This document shows positions 1 through 8,558 of a stretch of DNA of 64,000 nt, piece after piece (the first letter of the stretch is position 1; each line of letters opens with the position of its first letter). The DNA is from Anaerotardibacter muris (lineage in GTDB: Bacteria > Actinomycetota > Coriobacteriia > Coriobacteriales > Eggerthellaceae). The notes under the pieces were generated by a model that did no database searches, was not told the DNA's origin, and saw only the letters and a program-made list of their open reading frames with translations. The translations under genes and the position numbers were made by a program. Where the stretch lies: contig NZ_CALPCD010000002.1 of NCBI RefSeq assembly GCF_943192915.1, positions 62,001-126,000 of the forward strand. Reading direction: 5' to 3'.

Positions 1-30
1 GTCGAAGGCAATCCATTAGAATAGTGGATG

Positions 31-64
31 AGCTTAGCGCTTTTGCCTATCCATTCGCTAAGCT
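31..64. repeat. Inverted repeat upstream of the first usp gene
   Basis: Positions 31-39 (AGCTTAGCG) and 56-64 (CGCTAAGCT) are perfect 9-base inverted repeats separated by 16 bases. They end about 25 bases before the usp start codon. This could be an operator or a 5' leader hairpin. No promoter could be assigned with confidence. Confidence 0.45.
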
Positions 65-89
65 ACCTTGCAGTTGAGAGGGGCTAGAC

Positions 90-572
90 ATGATGAGATT
101 CACCAACATTCTCGTACCCTATGATGGGTCCGTTCATGCCGATCGCGCACTCGATGTTGCTGGCGATTTTTTGCGCAGCAATCCCGAAGCGCGTGTCAAT
201 GTGATCAATATCACCTACGTTGCGCTCGATGCGACCGACTTCAATCCTGATCCACCAAGCGAAGACGAACAGTACAACCTGCTTGGTTTCGAACAGTATG
301 AAGCGGCCTTCAGTGCCGAGCAGAAAGCTGCACACCATAAGATGTGCCAGGCAGCGAAAGATATCTTGCCCGATATCGATCCTAGTCGCGTCATCTGCGA
401 CACCATCATCCGCCCTTCGGCTGTTGAAGGCATCGAGGACTATGCGAAGCGCAACAAGTGCGACCTCATCATCATGGGTCGTCGTGGCTTGGGTGGCTTG
501 CGCCAGTTCGTTGGTAGCGTGACCAAGGAAGTCCTCCACAAGGTCGATCTTCCCGTCATGACCGTCAAATAG
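90..572 (+). CDS. Universal stress protein, UspA family
   Basis: A single Usp domain of 160 residues, the usual family length. Usp proteins are cytoplasmic, often ATP-binding dimers induced by starvation or stress; the substrate or partner is unknown. The N-terminus (FTNILVPYDGS) has the first beta-strand and the Asp that contacts nucleotide. The C-terminal part IIMGRRGLGGLRQFVGSVT matches the G-2x-G-9x-G-S/T ATP-binding signature, so it is probably the ATP-binding type. The start is one of two adjacent ATGs (90 or 93) behind the Shine-Dalgarno-like GAGAGGGG. It stands alone, with an inverted repeat before it and a hairpin terminator after it. A related usp gene lies at 38784-39260 on the other strand. 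Confidence 0.93.
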   Translation: MMRFTNILVPYDGSVHADRALDVAGDFLRSNPEARVNVINITYVALDATDFNPDPPSEDEQYNLLGFEQYEAAFSAEQKAAHHKMCQAAKDILPDIDPSRVICDTIIRPSAVEGIEDYAKRNKCDLIIMGRRGLGGLRQFVGSVTKEVLHKVDLPVMTVK

Positions 573-599
573 CTCTGACCACATACCGCAGCATCATAA

Positions 600-630
600 A
601 GAAAAGCCCCGATTCGCTCGGGGCTTTTTC
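600..630. terminator. Bidirectional intrinsic terminator
   Basis: The stem AAAAGCCCCGA/TCGGGGCTTTTT with a short TTCGC loop has T-runs on both strands. It lies between the convergent usp and DUF4012 genes and can stop transcription from both. Confidence 0.85.
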
Positions 631-679
631 ATGCTGATATTCAGTCGCGAAGTGGAATGATCGCCTAGCTGCAGGCAAC

Positions 680-2668
680 TTAGTTATAGGTGATCTCAGT
701 CTCGCCAGCAAGCGGTGTGGTGCGGACCACAAGATCCCCTTCAGCATTCGGCGCAGTAGTGACTTTATAAGATATCGAGGCCTTAGCTCCCATAGCAAGA
801 TGAATCCACGCATGCCAAAGGTCGTTGCCTTGATAAGTTGTTTCATTCACCTTATCGTCGCCTCCTGCAGTAATCGCAAAGGGGTGATCAACGTACTCGG
901 AAGGCGTGACGAACAGACCCTCCGTAGAAACATCGGATATTTTGCCGTCAGTTGGGGCTAACAGATAGACAAGAAACTGCATGCTGCCATTGGTGTGACC
1001 GTTGGTCACATAATTCGGAAGCGTTGCAACTTCAGCTTCGGTAAGCCCGTCATAGAATTCAACGCGCACATCATACGTAGTGGACCCGTCAGCGTTCTTC
1101 TTACCTGCGCTCACGTCAATATCGGAAGTAAGGTAATAGTACATCTTTCCGCCATAGCAGGCAGACATATAGATACCCGTTTCAGGGACGGTCGGGTCGC
1201 TCGAGACCGTACCAGCAAGACCGAAGTCTTCGAGCATAGCCTCTTCTTGAGCGTTAGCCATATAGATCGCGATACGACCCTCTTCGAAAGAATTCTTCAG
1301 CACATTGACAAGCTTAGCGATGTTCACCTTGCCGATATTGCCGAACACTGAATCCGCAGCTGTCGCAGCTACGAGCGCGAAGATCATATCTTGGTCGGAA
1401 CCCTGAGGGTACTTCTTATACACTCCATTGAGCAGGAAGTTCGAGGTGTTCGATCCATCAAGCACATCTCCGCCTGGCGTAGTCACGCTCGATCCAGTGA
1501 GCGCCATCATGCGCTCCAACACCACGGTATCCATGGCAATAACGCCATCCACTTTGCCGTGCCCATTGGCCTCCCAGATCTGAGACTCGATCTGACCTAC
1601 TCGCTTGAAATCGATGATCTGCGTAACGTCGCGAGAGTCGACCGAAGTCTCCCAGCGGAACAAGTTGATATCTTCTTGAGTAGCAGCTGAAACGGACTCT
1701 GCCAAACGCGGGTTTTGATCAGCTCCCACGAAATCGCCCAGACTGATCTTGCCATTATTGAGCGTCATCACACCAAACGAGCCCGCAAAGCCTACCGAAG
1801 AGCGCATCTCCGCACTAGAGCAAGCGATGATCAAATAGTTTCGCGCGCCATCAGCGCCGAGCATCTCAGGCAGCGTATCCTTCAATTCAGTAGCATAATC
1901 AGCCACTGGACCAAGCGCCGACATGATGTCCTTCACCTGCGCGATGGGCTGTTTCAGCTGATCGATAGTGGGCTCTGGAGCAGCGTTGAGCTGGGTCGCA
2001 TATTCAGAGAGAACGGGGCCAGAGTCCGAGACAACGGTGAGCAGATCCTCGATCACCTGCACGTTGATCGAGCCATCAGAGCCCATAAGACCAGCCAGGC
2101 CATTGGATGGGAATACATCCATGGCTGGTACGAGCACATCGCTGGTAAGCACATAAGCAGAATCAGAAACGATGCGTACCGTGTTGATATCGCTGCCGAC
2201 GAAGGGAATGAGCGTAGCAGCAGCCCATAATGGGCTTGAGGTATTATCATGCAGCTTCGAAGCAGTCTTGGCCATCTGCTCGCTCGTGGTCTTGGCTGAG
2301 GCCATATCACCGCTCACGACTTGGCTCTTCAACTGGCTTGCCTGGCTTACCAGAGCCTGAGCATCATCCTTTGCATCCATTGCGCTCGTTGCGAATGCCG
2401 CACCAGAGATACCGAATACCACGACCAACACCAACACCACTGCGATGATGATCTTCGGACGCTTATTGTTGCGCTTCTTCTTACGGCGCAGACGAGCAAC
2501 TTCTTCTTGCCTGTTGGCATAAGGAACTGGGCCGTCATTCTGATCGAATTTGCTATAGGGATTGGCGGGAAATTCTCGCGCGGGTCTCTGGAAGAAAGGG
2601 TTTGGCTCTTCAGGAGCGGGAACCCGTCCGTGCTTGCCGCGAGGGCCAGTGTTTGAGGATCTTGCCAC
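680..2668 (-). CDS. DUF4012 domain-containing membrane-anchored protein
   Basis: A protein of about 662 residues with a basic proline-rich cytoplasmic N-terminus ending in a Lys/Arg cluster, one hydrophobic segment of about 22 residues (IIIAVVLVLVVVFGISGAAF), and a long extracytoplasmic region matching DUF4012. This family occurs in actinobacterial and related Gram-positive genomes, often near envelope or polysaccharide genes; its function is unknown. The GTG start at 2668 is chosen because AAGGAG sits seven bases upstream; an in-frame ATG at 2704 lacks such a site. It appears monocistronic and faces the usp gene across a shared terminator. Confidence 0.82.
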   Translation of the reverse strand: MARSSNTGPRGKHGRVPAPEEPNPFFQRPAREFPANPYSKFDQNDGPVPYANRQEEVARLRRKKKRNNKRPKIIIAVVLVLVVVFGISGAAFATSAMDAKDDAQALVSQASQLKSQVVSGDMASAKTTSEQMAKTASKLHDNTSSPLWAAATLIPFVGSDINTVRIVSDSAYVLTSDVLVPAMDVFPSNGLAGLMGSDGSINVQVIEDLLTVVSDSGPVLSEYATQLNAAPEPTIDQLKQPIAQVKDIMSALGPVADYATELKDTLPEMLGADGARNYLIIACSSAEMRSSVGFAGSFGVMTLNNGKISLGDFVGADQNPRLAESVSAATQEDINLFRWETSVDSRDVTQIIDFKRVGQIESQIWEANGHGKVDGVIAMDTVVLERMMALTGSSVTTPGGDVLDGSNTSNFLLNGVYKKYPQGSDQDMIFALVAATAADSVFGNIGKVNIAKLVNVLKNSFEEGRIAIYMANAQEEAMLEDFGLAGTVSSDPTVPETGIYMSACYGGKMYYYLTSDIDVSAGKKNADGSTTYDVRVEFYDGLTEAEVATLPNYVTNGHTNGSMQFLVYLLAPTDGKISDVSTEGLFVTPSEYVDHPFAITAGGDDKVNETTYQGNDLWHAWIHLAMGAKASISYKVTTAPNAEGDLVVRTTPLAGETEITYN

Positions 2669-2817
2669 GCAGTTTCTCCTTGGCATATCGTGAATACGAT
2701 GCACAGCTCACGCTGTTACAGTATTCCAATGATACCAATTCACGCTGGCATGAGGAAAAACCTGCATGAAATTATAAAAATGAACGGTGCAGCCAAGCGC
2801 CTGATTGGTGGACGCGA

Positions 2818-3621
2818 TCACGGCTCGACGCGCTCGGCCACAGGCTCCTTTTGGATGAGCGGCGCAACAGCGCGGGTGATGGCGTCAGAGACCGCGGTGG
2901 ATTTCGAACCATCTTTGATCATGAGCGAGATGGTGCCATACAAACCATGGTCGCCAACCTTGCTGAAGGTGACCGTTGGATCCTTCGTTACCTTATTCAC
3001 CGATTTCGCTGCCTCGAGCGCAGTCTTGGCAATCTGATCAGCCAAATCGTCAAGATTCTTCAGGTCTTTCTTCACCACGATAGGCACTGATACATGGCGC
3101 AATGAAGGCAGGTGCGTGACCGCATTGCTTGCCATGACCGAATTCGGGATGATGACCGTTTGGTTGTTCGTATTATGAATGGTGGTATAGCTCCAGTTGA
3201 TGTCTTTGACCACACCCTGATTCCCCGATACGCTTACGTTATCGCCTGGTTTGACAACATGAGTGACGGTTATCTGCAAGCCGCCGAAGAGATTCGACAA
3301 GGTATTCTGAAAACCGAGCGAGATGGCGATGCCGCCAACGCCCAGAGCAGCGATGACCGCGTTCATGTTCACATCGAAGCACACATCGGCTATGAAGCAA
3401 ACTCCCAAGCCCCACACCACGATGCGCACGATGTTCACCACGATCGATGCTTGCGAAAGCGAGGTATCTTCGATCGAGAGCAAACGCTGCAGCGTCTTCA
3501 CCAATAAATGGCTGATGAGTGCCAAGATCGCTACGATGATCGCAGCGATGATGATGCGCCCGATCACATTCGAGTCCGTGATCTGAGTGACAAGATCAGA
3601 AAGGCTCTTCATCACATCCAT
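2818..3621 (-). CDS. mscS: Small-conductance mechanosensitive channel, MscS family
   Basis: 267 residues with three hydrophobic helices at about 18-45, 60-85 and 89-118, then the beta-domain (NVSVSGNQGVVKDINWSYTTIHN) and a C-terminal alpha/beta domain. The third helix carries the Gly/Ala-rich pore pattern (AVIAALGVGGIAISLGFQ) and is followed by the MscS signature around NLFGGLQI. The role is release of solutes on hypo-osmotic shock through the cytoplasmic membrane. Length is close to E. coli MscS (286). AAGGAA lies six bases before the ATG. It is transcribed away from engB. Confidence 0.9.
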   Translation of the reverse strand: MDVMKSLSDLVTQITDSNVIGRIIIAAIIVAILALISHLLVKTLQRLLSIEDTSLSQASIVVNIVRIVVWGLGVCFIADVCFDVNMNAVIAALGVGGIAISLGFQNTLSNLFGGLQITVTHVVKPGDNVSVSGNQGVVKDINWSYTTIHNTNNQTVIIPNSVMASNAVTHLPSLRHVSVPIVVKKDLKNLDDLADQIAKTALEAAKSVNKVTKDPTVTFSKVGDHGLYGTISLMIKDGSKSTAVSDAITRAVAPLIQKEPVAERVEP

Positions 3622-3792
3622 AGGGGTTCCTTTCAGCCATTTGCGCTGCCACCATTCGACCTATGCATCGCATAGCAGCTGCCCTGAAGCAACTCGACCG
3701 AAGTTGCTCTAGTTCATAGTCTAACGGTATCATGAGAGATCGTGAGCTTTGTTATGAAGCTATTACCTGAAACGAACCGGCAGGCGGGGATA

Positions 3793-4374
3793 ATGGATCT
3801 GAATAACATCGATTTCAAAGGTTCATATGGCACTTCCGAGCAGATTCCCGCATCTAAACTGCCTGAAGTTTCGTTCGTGGGGCGCTCCAATGTTGGGAAA
3901 TCATCACTCATCAACAAGCTACTGAATCGCAAGCAGCTTGCTCGCGTGTCCCAGGTTCCTGGTAAGACAAGCACCATCAACTTCTTCGGCAACAATGATA
4001 TCGACTTGGTCGATCTGCCTGGCTATGGCTATGCGAAAGTATCGAAATCAGAACTTGGCCGCTGGTCAGAGATGATAAATGGATATTTCGACCAATACCG
4101 TTTCTATGCGTTAGTGGTATCGCTCATCGACATTCGCCACCCCGCCTCCAAGCTTGATGAACAGATGATCGAATTCTTGAAAGCGTGCGAATTGCCCTTC
4201 GTTGTTGCCCTGACCAAGGCAGATAAGGTGAGCAAGAACCAGGCGAACAAGCAGATAGCGGCACTGCGCAAACAGCTTGACCTCGGGCCCGATGTTCCGA
4301 TGATCTTGACCTCCTCTGAAAAGGGTACGGGCATGGACGAGCTGCGCAAGACCATCTTGGCCGCATGCCGCTAG
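3793..4374 (+). CDS. engB: Ribosome biogenesis GTPase EngB/YsxC/YihA
   Basis: A TrmE-Era-EngA-YihA class GTPase involved in 50S subunit assembly. Motifs from this start: P-loop GRSNVGKS at 30-37, the conserved G2 stretch PGKTSTINF, G3 DLPGYG and G4 TKAD. The ATG at 3793 gives 193 residues and aligns with the B. subtilis YsxC N-terminus, but its SD-like GGCGGGGA is very close. In-frame GTG (3742) and ATG (3754) upstream are alternatives that would add 17 or 13 residues. Divergent from mscS. Confidence 0.93.
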   Translation: MDLNNIDFKGSYGTSEQIPASKLPEVSFVGRSNVGKSSLINKLLNRKQLARVSQVPGKTSTINFFGNNDIDLVDLPGYGYAKVSKSELGRWSEMINGYFDQYRFYALVVSLIDIRHPASKLDEQMIEFLKACELPFVVALTKADKVSKNQANKQIAALRKQLDLGPDVPMILTSSEKGTGMDELRKTILAACR

Positions 4375-4449
4375 CTTTCTCCCGTCAACAGAAGCAATGC
4401 TATTTCAGGTATGCTGTAACCCTCATTCGATTTCGAGAAACGAGACCTT

Positions 4450-4929
4450 GTGCTGAAAGTGACCCTCTATAGCGACGGAGCCGCACGTGGAAACCCTGGC
4501 CCTGGCGGCTATGGCGCAGTGCTCACCTTCGTTGATGGTGCTGGTGCGCTCCACACCAAAGAGCTTTCCCAAGGTTATGAATGCACCACGAATAACCGTA
4601 TGGAATTGCTCGGGGTCATCCGCGGGCTTGAAGCACTGAAAACACCCTGTGAAGTGGATGTTTATTCTGATTCGAAATATGTGGTCGATGCCTTCAACCA
4701 ACACTGGGTAGAAGGCTGGCTGAAACGCGGCTGGAAGAATTCCAAGAAAGAACCCGTTAAGAACAAGGATCTGTGGCTGCAGCTGCTCGAGCTAATGAAG
4801 ACGCACACCGTCACCTTCCACTGGGTGAAAGGCCATGCAGGACATCCCGAAAACGAACGCTGCGACGAACTAGCGACCACCGCCGCCGATGGCGAAGCCT
4901 TGATCGCAGACGAAGGCTTCGAAGCCTAA
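4450..4929 (+). CDS. rnhA: Ribonuclease HI
   Basis: Degrades the RNA strand of RNA-DNA hybrids (Okazaki primers, R-loops). 159 residues, the typical length of bacterial RNase HI. The four metal-binding carboxylates are D9 (YSDGAARGNPGPGGYG), E52 (NNRMELLG), D74 (VYSDSKYV) and D139 (NERCDELA), with the catalytic-loop His at 129 (KGHAGH). The basic handle region around WLKRGWKNSKKEPVKNKDLW is present, as in E. coli type HI. It starts at GTG. It lies 75 bases after engB, so the two may be co-transcribed; structured element copy 1 follows. Confidence 0.96.
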   Translation: MLKVTLYSDGAARGNPGPGGYGAVLTFVDGAGALHTKELSQGYECTTNNRMELLGVIRGLEALKTPCEVDVYSDSKYVVDAFNQHWVEGWLKRGWKNSKKEPVKNKDLWLQLLELMKTHTVTFHWVKGHAGHPENERCDELATTAADGEALIADEGFEA

Positions 4930-4940
4930 CGCCTTAATAT

Positions 4941-5139
4941 TTGCTTGCGCAAGCAGCGAGGATGCATAGGCGGGGTCGTAGATTCATTCTGAACACTAAC
5001 TTAAAAAGACAGAAGGAACCCGCAAGGGTTCCTTCGTGTAAAAATGCATGAGGCAGTGCAGCGCATGAGCCCGAAGGGCGAACAGCGAAACGGGTGAATC
5101 CGAGGCCCTGCCCATCAGCCTCGCTACTTTCGAAGCAGC
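4941..5139 (+). ncRNA. Two-copy structured element, copy 1 (candidate RNA)
   Basis: An element of about 200 nt between the convergent rnhA and serA genes. Its centre is nearly identical to 40229-40332: block 1 at 4988-5012 (starts CTGAACACTAACTT) and block 2 at 5044-5095 (51 of 52 bases identical). Between them is a perfect 10-bp hairpin, 5012-5021 with 5026-5035, GCAA loop. The outer arms pair imperfectly: 4969-4989 with 5092-5112, 4955-4961 with 5119-5125, and 4942-4946 with 5133-5137. Arms and hairpin differ in sequence from copy 2 but keep pairing. Block 2 itself can fold CGC/GCG around GCCC-GAA-GGGC. G-T pairs in the outer arms favour plus-strand RNA. On the minus strand the inner hairpin is followed by a T-run, so it may also end serA transcripts. 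Confidence 0.6.
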
Positions 5140-5164
5140 CTTACAGCCAAGACATCCTAGGGAT

Positions 5165-6328
5165 CTACTTCACGCGACGGACGAGGTAGGCACCTTCGAG
5201 ATCTGCCATCTTGGCCAGTACATCGTCTGCCAATTCTTCCTTCACGTTGATGAGCGCATAGCCATGCTCATCGCGCGTCTGGTTCGCGAAGTCGAAGGTC
5301 GCACCCGCTTCTTCCAGGATCGCCGTAACCTGACCGATCGCTAGATCCGCAGAGTTGTACAGCACAGCAATGCGATGCTCACCTTCAGGACACACGCCCA
5401 AAGAGCATGCTGGGTAATTCACGGAGTTCACGATGTTGCCGTTATCGATATAATCCATCAGCTCGAGCACGGCCATCTTCGCGCAATTGTCTTCCGCCTC
5501 TTCGGTAGAAGCACCCAGATGCGGCAGTACGATGGCATTGGGCATCTGCATGACCTCAGGCGTTGCGAAGTCGGTCACATACACACCAACCTTGCCCGAA
5601 GCAAGCGCATCGGTCATCGCAGCCGGATCGACCAGCGTATCACGCGAGAAATTCAAGAACACCACGCCATCCTTCATCAGCGCGCAGGCATCCTTGTTGA
5701 TCATACCGATAGTGCCCTGAACAGCAGGAACATGGATGGTGATGTAATCGCAGGTGCGATAGATATCCTCAACCGCGGTGGTGAACTCGACCGCAGGCTG
5801 AAGCCTCCAAGCTGCAGTGGGCGAAAGGAACGGATCATAACCGAGCACATCCATGCCCAGACCGAGCGCCGCATTGGCAACCTCAGCACCGATCGCGCCC
5901 AGACCGATAACGCCCAGCTTCTTGCCCATGATCTCTTGGCCTGCGAATTCTTTCTTCGCACTTTCAGCATCCTTGGCAATATTGGGGTCTTCAGCGTTGT
6001 CACGGCACCACTCGATACCGCACACGATACCGCGGCTACCCAGCAACATGCCGCATAGCACCAGCTCCTTCACCGCGTTCGCGTTCGCGCCAGGCGTGTT
6101 GAACACCACGATGCCTTCTTCAGCACAACGCTCGAGCGGAATATTGTTCACGCCAGCACCTGCGCGCGCGATGGCCAGCAGGTTATCCGAGAACTCCATA
6201 TCATGCATAGCTGCGCTGCGCACCAGGATCCCCTGAGCTTCATCGGCCGCATCGGTAAGCGCATAATCGCTCGTGAGCAGATCGGTTCCGTAAGCAGAGA
6301 TATTGTTCAAGCAGTGGATGTAGTTCAT
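5165..6328 (-). CDS. serA: D-3-phosphoglycerate dehydrogenase with C-terminal ACT domain
   Basis: Oxidises 3-phosphoglycerate to 3-phosphohydroxypyruvate, the first step of serine synthesis, using NAD+. 387 residues. The Rossmann motif is GVIGLGAIGAEVAN followed by the acidic residue in LGYD. The catalytic triad of the 2-hydroxyacid dehydrogenase family is visible: Arg in NFSRDTLVD, Glu in STEEAED, His in LPHLGAS. The last 70 or so residues (HRIAVLYN onward) look like an ACT regulatory domain, the site of serine feedback in this family. The ATG at 6328 follows GAAAGG; a start further upstream (6376) is less likely. It lies 48 bases after sstT, so serine uptake and synthesis are probably co-transcribed. 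Confidence 0.93.
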   Translation of the reverse strand: MNYIHCLNNISAYGTDLLTSDYALTDAADEAQGILVRSAAMHDMEFSDNLLAIARAGAGVNNIPLERCAEEGIVVFNTPGANANAVKELVLCGMLLGSRGIVCGIEWCRDNAEDPNIAKDAESAKKEFAGQEIMGKKLGVIGLGAIGAEVANAALGLGMDVLGYDPFLSPTAAWRLQPAVEFTTAVEDIYRTCDYITIHVPAVQGTIGMINKDACALMKDGVVFLNFSRDTLVDPAAMTDALASGKVGVYVTDFATPEVMQMPNAIVLPHLGASTEEAEDNCAKMAVLELMDYIDNGNIVNSVNYPACSLGVCPEGEHRIAVLYNSADLAIGQVTAILEEAGATFDFANQTRDEHGYALINVKEELADDVLAKMADLEGAYLVRRVK

Positions 6329-6376
6329 GTTGAGCCTTTCAAGTTCCGTATCGTTCATTCGCATTCCGCGAAGCAA

Positions 6377-7654
6377 TTACCCGTTGAAGTTCGTAGCGCC
6401 CTGAGCGTTCTGCGGCTCTGGACCCGAAGCATCCTTGCCCATCTCGAAGGGCAGTCCCTTCTTCTCCATAGCACGATATTCTGCGGTTGCCGTGAAGATA
6501 ACGTCGGAAGACGAATTGACTGCGGTCTCCATCGAGTCTTGCACCACACCGATGATGAAGCCGATGGCAACCATCTGCATAGCCACATCGTTTCCGATGC
6601 CGAACAGCGAACATGCAAGCGGGATGAGCAAGAGCGATCCGCCCGCAACGCCCGAAGCGCCGCAAGCCGCCACTGCCGAGAGCACGCTGAGCAAGAAAGC
6701 CATGACCGGATCGACCGACAGACCGAGCGATGCCGCAGCGCACATGGTCATGACCGTGATGGTCACCGCGGCGCCCGCCATATTGATGGTCGCACCAAGC
6801 GGGATCGAGACCGAATAGTTATCCTTCTCAAGACCCAAACGGCGGCACAGTTCCATGTTCACTGGAATGTTCGCCGCAGAGCTACGCGTGAAGAATGCGG
6901 TAATGCCAGAATCCTTCAAGCAGCGAAGCACCAAGCGATACGGGTTCTTGCGCGTTGCGATGAAGACGATGAGCGGGTTGGTGACCAGAGCGATGAACAA
7001 CATGCAACCCACGAGCACCAGAATAAGATGGCCGTAAGAGATGAAGATGTCAGCGCCGTTCTCGGAAACTGCCACATAGACCAGACCCAAAATGCCGAAA
7101 GGTGCGAAGCTGATGATCCAGCCAACCACCTTCGAGATAGCATCGGATACCGCCGTGAACACATCCTTCACGTTCTGACTTGCTGCACGAAGAGCAATGC
7201 CCAGTACGATGCCCCACGCAAGGATACCCAGATAGTTCGCGTTCATCACCGCGCCAACGGGGTTCGACACCACATTCATGATGAGCGTAGTGAGCACTTC
7301 GCCAAGCCCTTCAGGCGATGCCTGATCGAGCACTGGTTCCACTGCTGGAACCACCGTAGGGAACAAATAGCTGGCGCATACTGCCACCAGCGCCGCGACC
7401 AGCGTACTGACCACGTAGAGGATAACGACCGTCCCCATGGACCCAGCACTACGCGCATTCGCAAGAGCACTGATGACCAAGAAGAAGACGAGGATGGGCG
7501 CGACCGCCTTCAACGCCGCAACGAACACATCACCCAGAAGCGCGATGACCTCGTTGCCTGCTGGCACCAAAAAGCCCAAGATCGCACCGATGATCAGGCC
7601 GACCAGGATGCGCTTGACCAAACTGATGCTGTTCCATTTCTTCAAAACGTTCAT
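6377..7654 (-). CDS. sstT: Sodium:serine/threonine symporter SstT
   Basis: A dicarboxylate/amino acid:cation symporter (DAACS) family membrane protein that imports serine and threonine with Na+. 425 residues with multiple hydrophobic segments; the re-entrant loop regions rich in Ser/Gly (FFTRSSAANIPVNME, and PLGATINMAGAA) are the substrate and sodium sites of this family. The N-terminus MNVLKKWNSISLVKRILVGLIIGAILG is typical of SstT. AAAGG lies upstream of the ATG. First gene of the sstT-serA unit. The 169 bases before it, towards the ABC operon, show no clear feature. Confidence 0.92.
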   Translation of the reverse strand: MNVLKKWNSISLVKRILVGLIIGAILGFLVPAGNEVIALLGDVFVAALKAVAPILVFFLVISALANARSAGSMGTVVILYVVSTLVAALVAVCASYLFPTVVPAVEPVLDQASPEGLGEVLTTLIMNVVSNPVGAVMNANYLGILAWGIVLGIALRAASQNVKDVFTAVSDAISKVVGWIISFAPFGILGLVYVAVSENGADIFISYGHLILVLVGCMLFIALVTNPLIVFIATRKNPYRLVLRCLKDSGITAFFTRSSAANIPVNMELCRRLGLEKDNYSVSIPLGATINMAGAAVTITVMTMCAAASLGLSVDPVMAFLLSVLSAVAACGASGVAGGSLLLIPLACSLFGIGNDVAMQMVAIGFIIGVVQDSMETAVNSSSDVIFTATAEYRAMEKKGLPFEMGKDASGPEPQNAQGATNFNG

Positions 7655-7823
7655 ACGAACAAGCCTTTCATAATTCCAAACAGGGAAAGTTTAGCGCAAG
7701 AGCGCACGAAAGCCGCCATGTTTACGTCTGAGGAAAGCTAAATATAGTTAGCGGTGCACCTTCGACCAGAAAACCAAGCCGAAAAGAGCGAAATGGGCGC
7801 ACAAGCCGCTTCTAACCAGAACG

Positions 7824-8558
7824 CTAGATGCTCCACTCGAGCAAACGGCTTAAGAATCGCTTGAGCTCTGCTGTTTGCGGCTGATCGAAGATGCGCGCCG
7901 CATCGCCGTGTTCCAATAAGCGACCATCATAGAGGAACGCGACCTTGTCACACGCATGGCGCGCGAAACCCATCTCGTGCGTAACGATGATGAAACGTGT
8001 GCCCTCATCCTTCAGATCGCGCACAACATCGAGCACTTCGGTGGTGAATTCAGGGTCGAGTGCGCTCGTAGGTTCATCAAGAAGGAGCAAACGCGGACGC
8101 ACCGCCAAGGCTCGCGCAATAGCCACGCGCTGCTTCTGCCCACCTGAAAGTTGTGCAGGGCGCTTCTTGAGCGAATCTGCTAGACCAAGCCGTTCGAGCA
8201 ATTCGAGCGATCGGCTCTGTGCTTCATCTTCCGAAAGGTGATGGACCGTCCGCAACGGAAGCGCCACATTTTCGAGCGCATCCAGATGATGGAACAAACC
8301 GCCATCTTGGAATACGAAACCGAGCGTGGTGCGATAGTTGCGCAACGCTGCTTCATCGAATTCGATCGGATCGCCATCGATCTCCATGCTTCCTGAAGTG
8401 GGAGCGAGCAAGCCTCCAATGATGCGCAGCAAGGTCGACTTACCTCCGCCCGAAGGACCGATGATCGCAAGCGAAGCGACCTCTTCATCGAACGAGATGT
8501 CGTGAAGGACCTCAACGCCATCGAATGACCTGCAGAGATGCTCGAGCTTAACGCGCAT
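7824..8558 (-). CDS. Polar amino-acid ABC transporter, ATP-binding protein
   Basis: 244 residues, GlnQ/HisP type. Walker A GPSGGGKST, signature LSGGQKQRVAIARAL, Walker B LLLLDEPTSALD, switch His in IIVTHEMGFA. It powers the permease whose 3' end overlaps its start by 11 bases; the substrate-binding protein lies two genes upstream. It is the last gene of the seven-cistron unit that begins at 12449. The sequence alone does not fix the substrate (glutamine, glutamate, arginine, histidine or cystine are typical). Confidence 0.93.
   Translation of the reverse strand: MRVKLEHLCRSFDGVEVLHDISFDEEVASLAIIGPSGGGKSTLLRIIGGLLAPTSGSMEIDGDPIEFDEAALRNYRTTLGFVFQDGGLFHHLDALENVALPLRTVHHLSEDEAQSRSLELLERLGLADSLKKRPAQLSGGQKQRVAIARALAVRPRLLLLDEPTSALDPEFTTEVLDVVRDLKDEGTRFIIVTHEMGFARHACDKVAFLYDGRLLEHGDAARIFDQPQTAELKRFLSRLLEWSI

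Noticed and set aside
4941-5139. Structured element as an integron attC site or CRISPR repeat
   Set aside because: The conserved part is central and not at the ends as in attC, there is no integrase or cassette, and two distant copies are not an array.
6329-6376. Serine- or glycine-responsive riboswitch between sstT and serA
   Set aside because: Only 48 bases with no aptamer-like conserved segments.
6203-7741. Long open frame of 512 codons on the plus strand
   Set aside because: It is antisense to sstT/serA, rich in His/Arg/Asp, and shows no recognisable domain; the minus-strand genes are clear.
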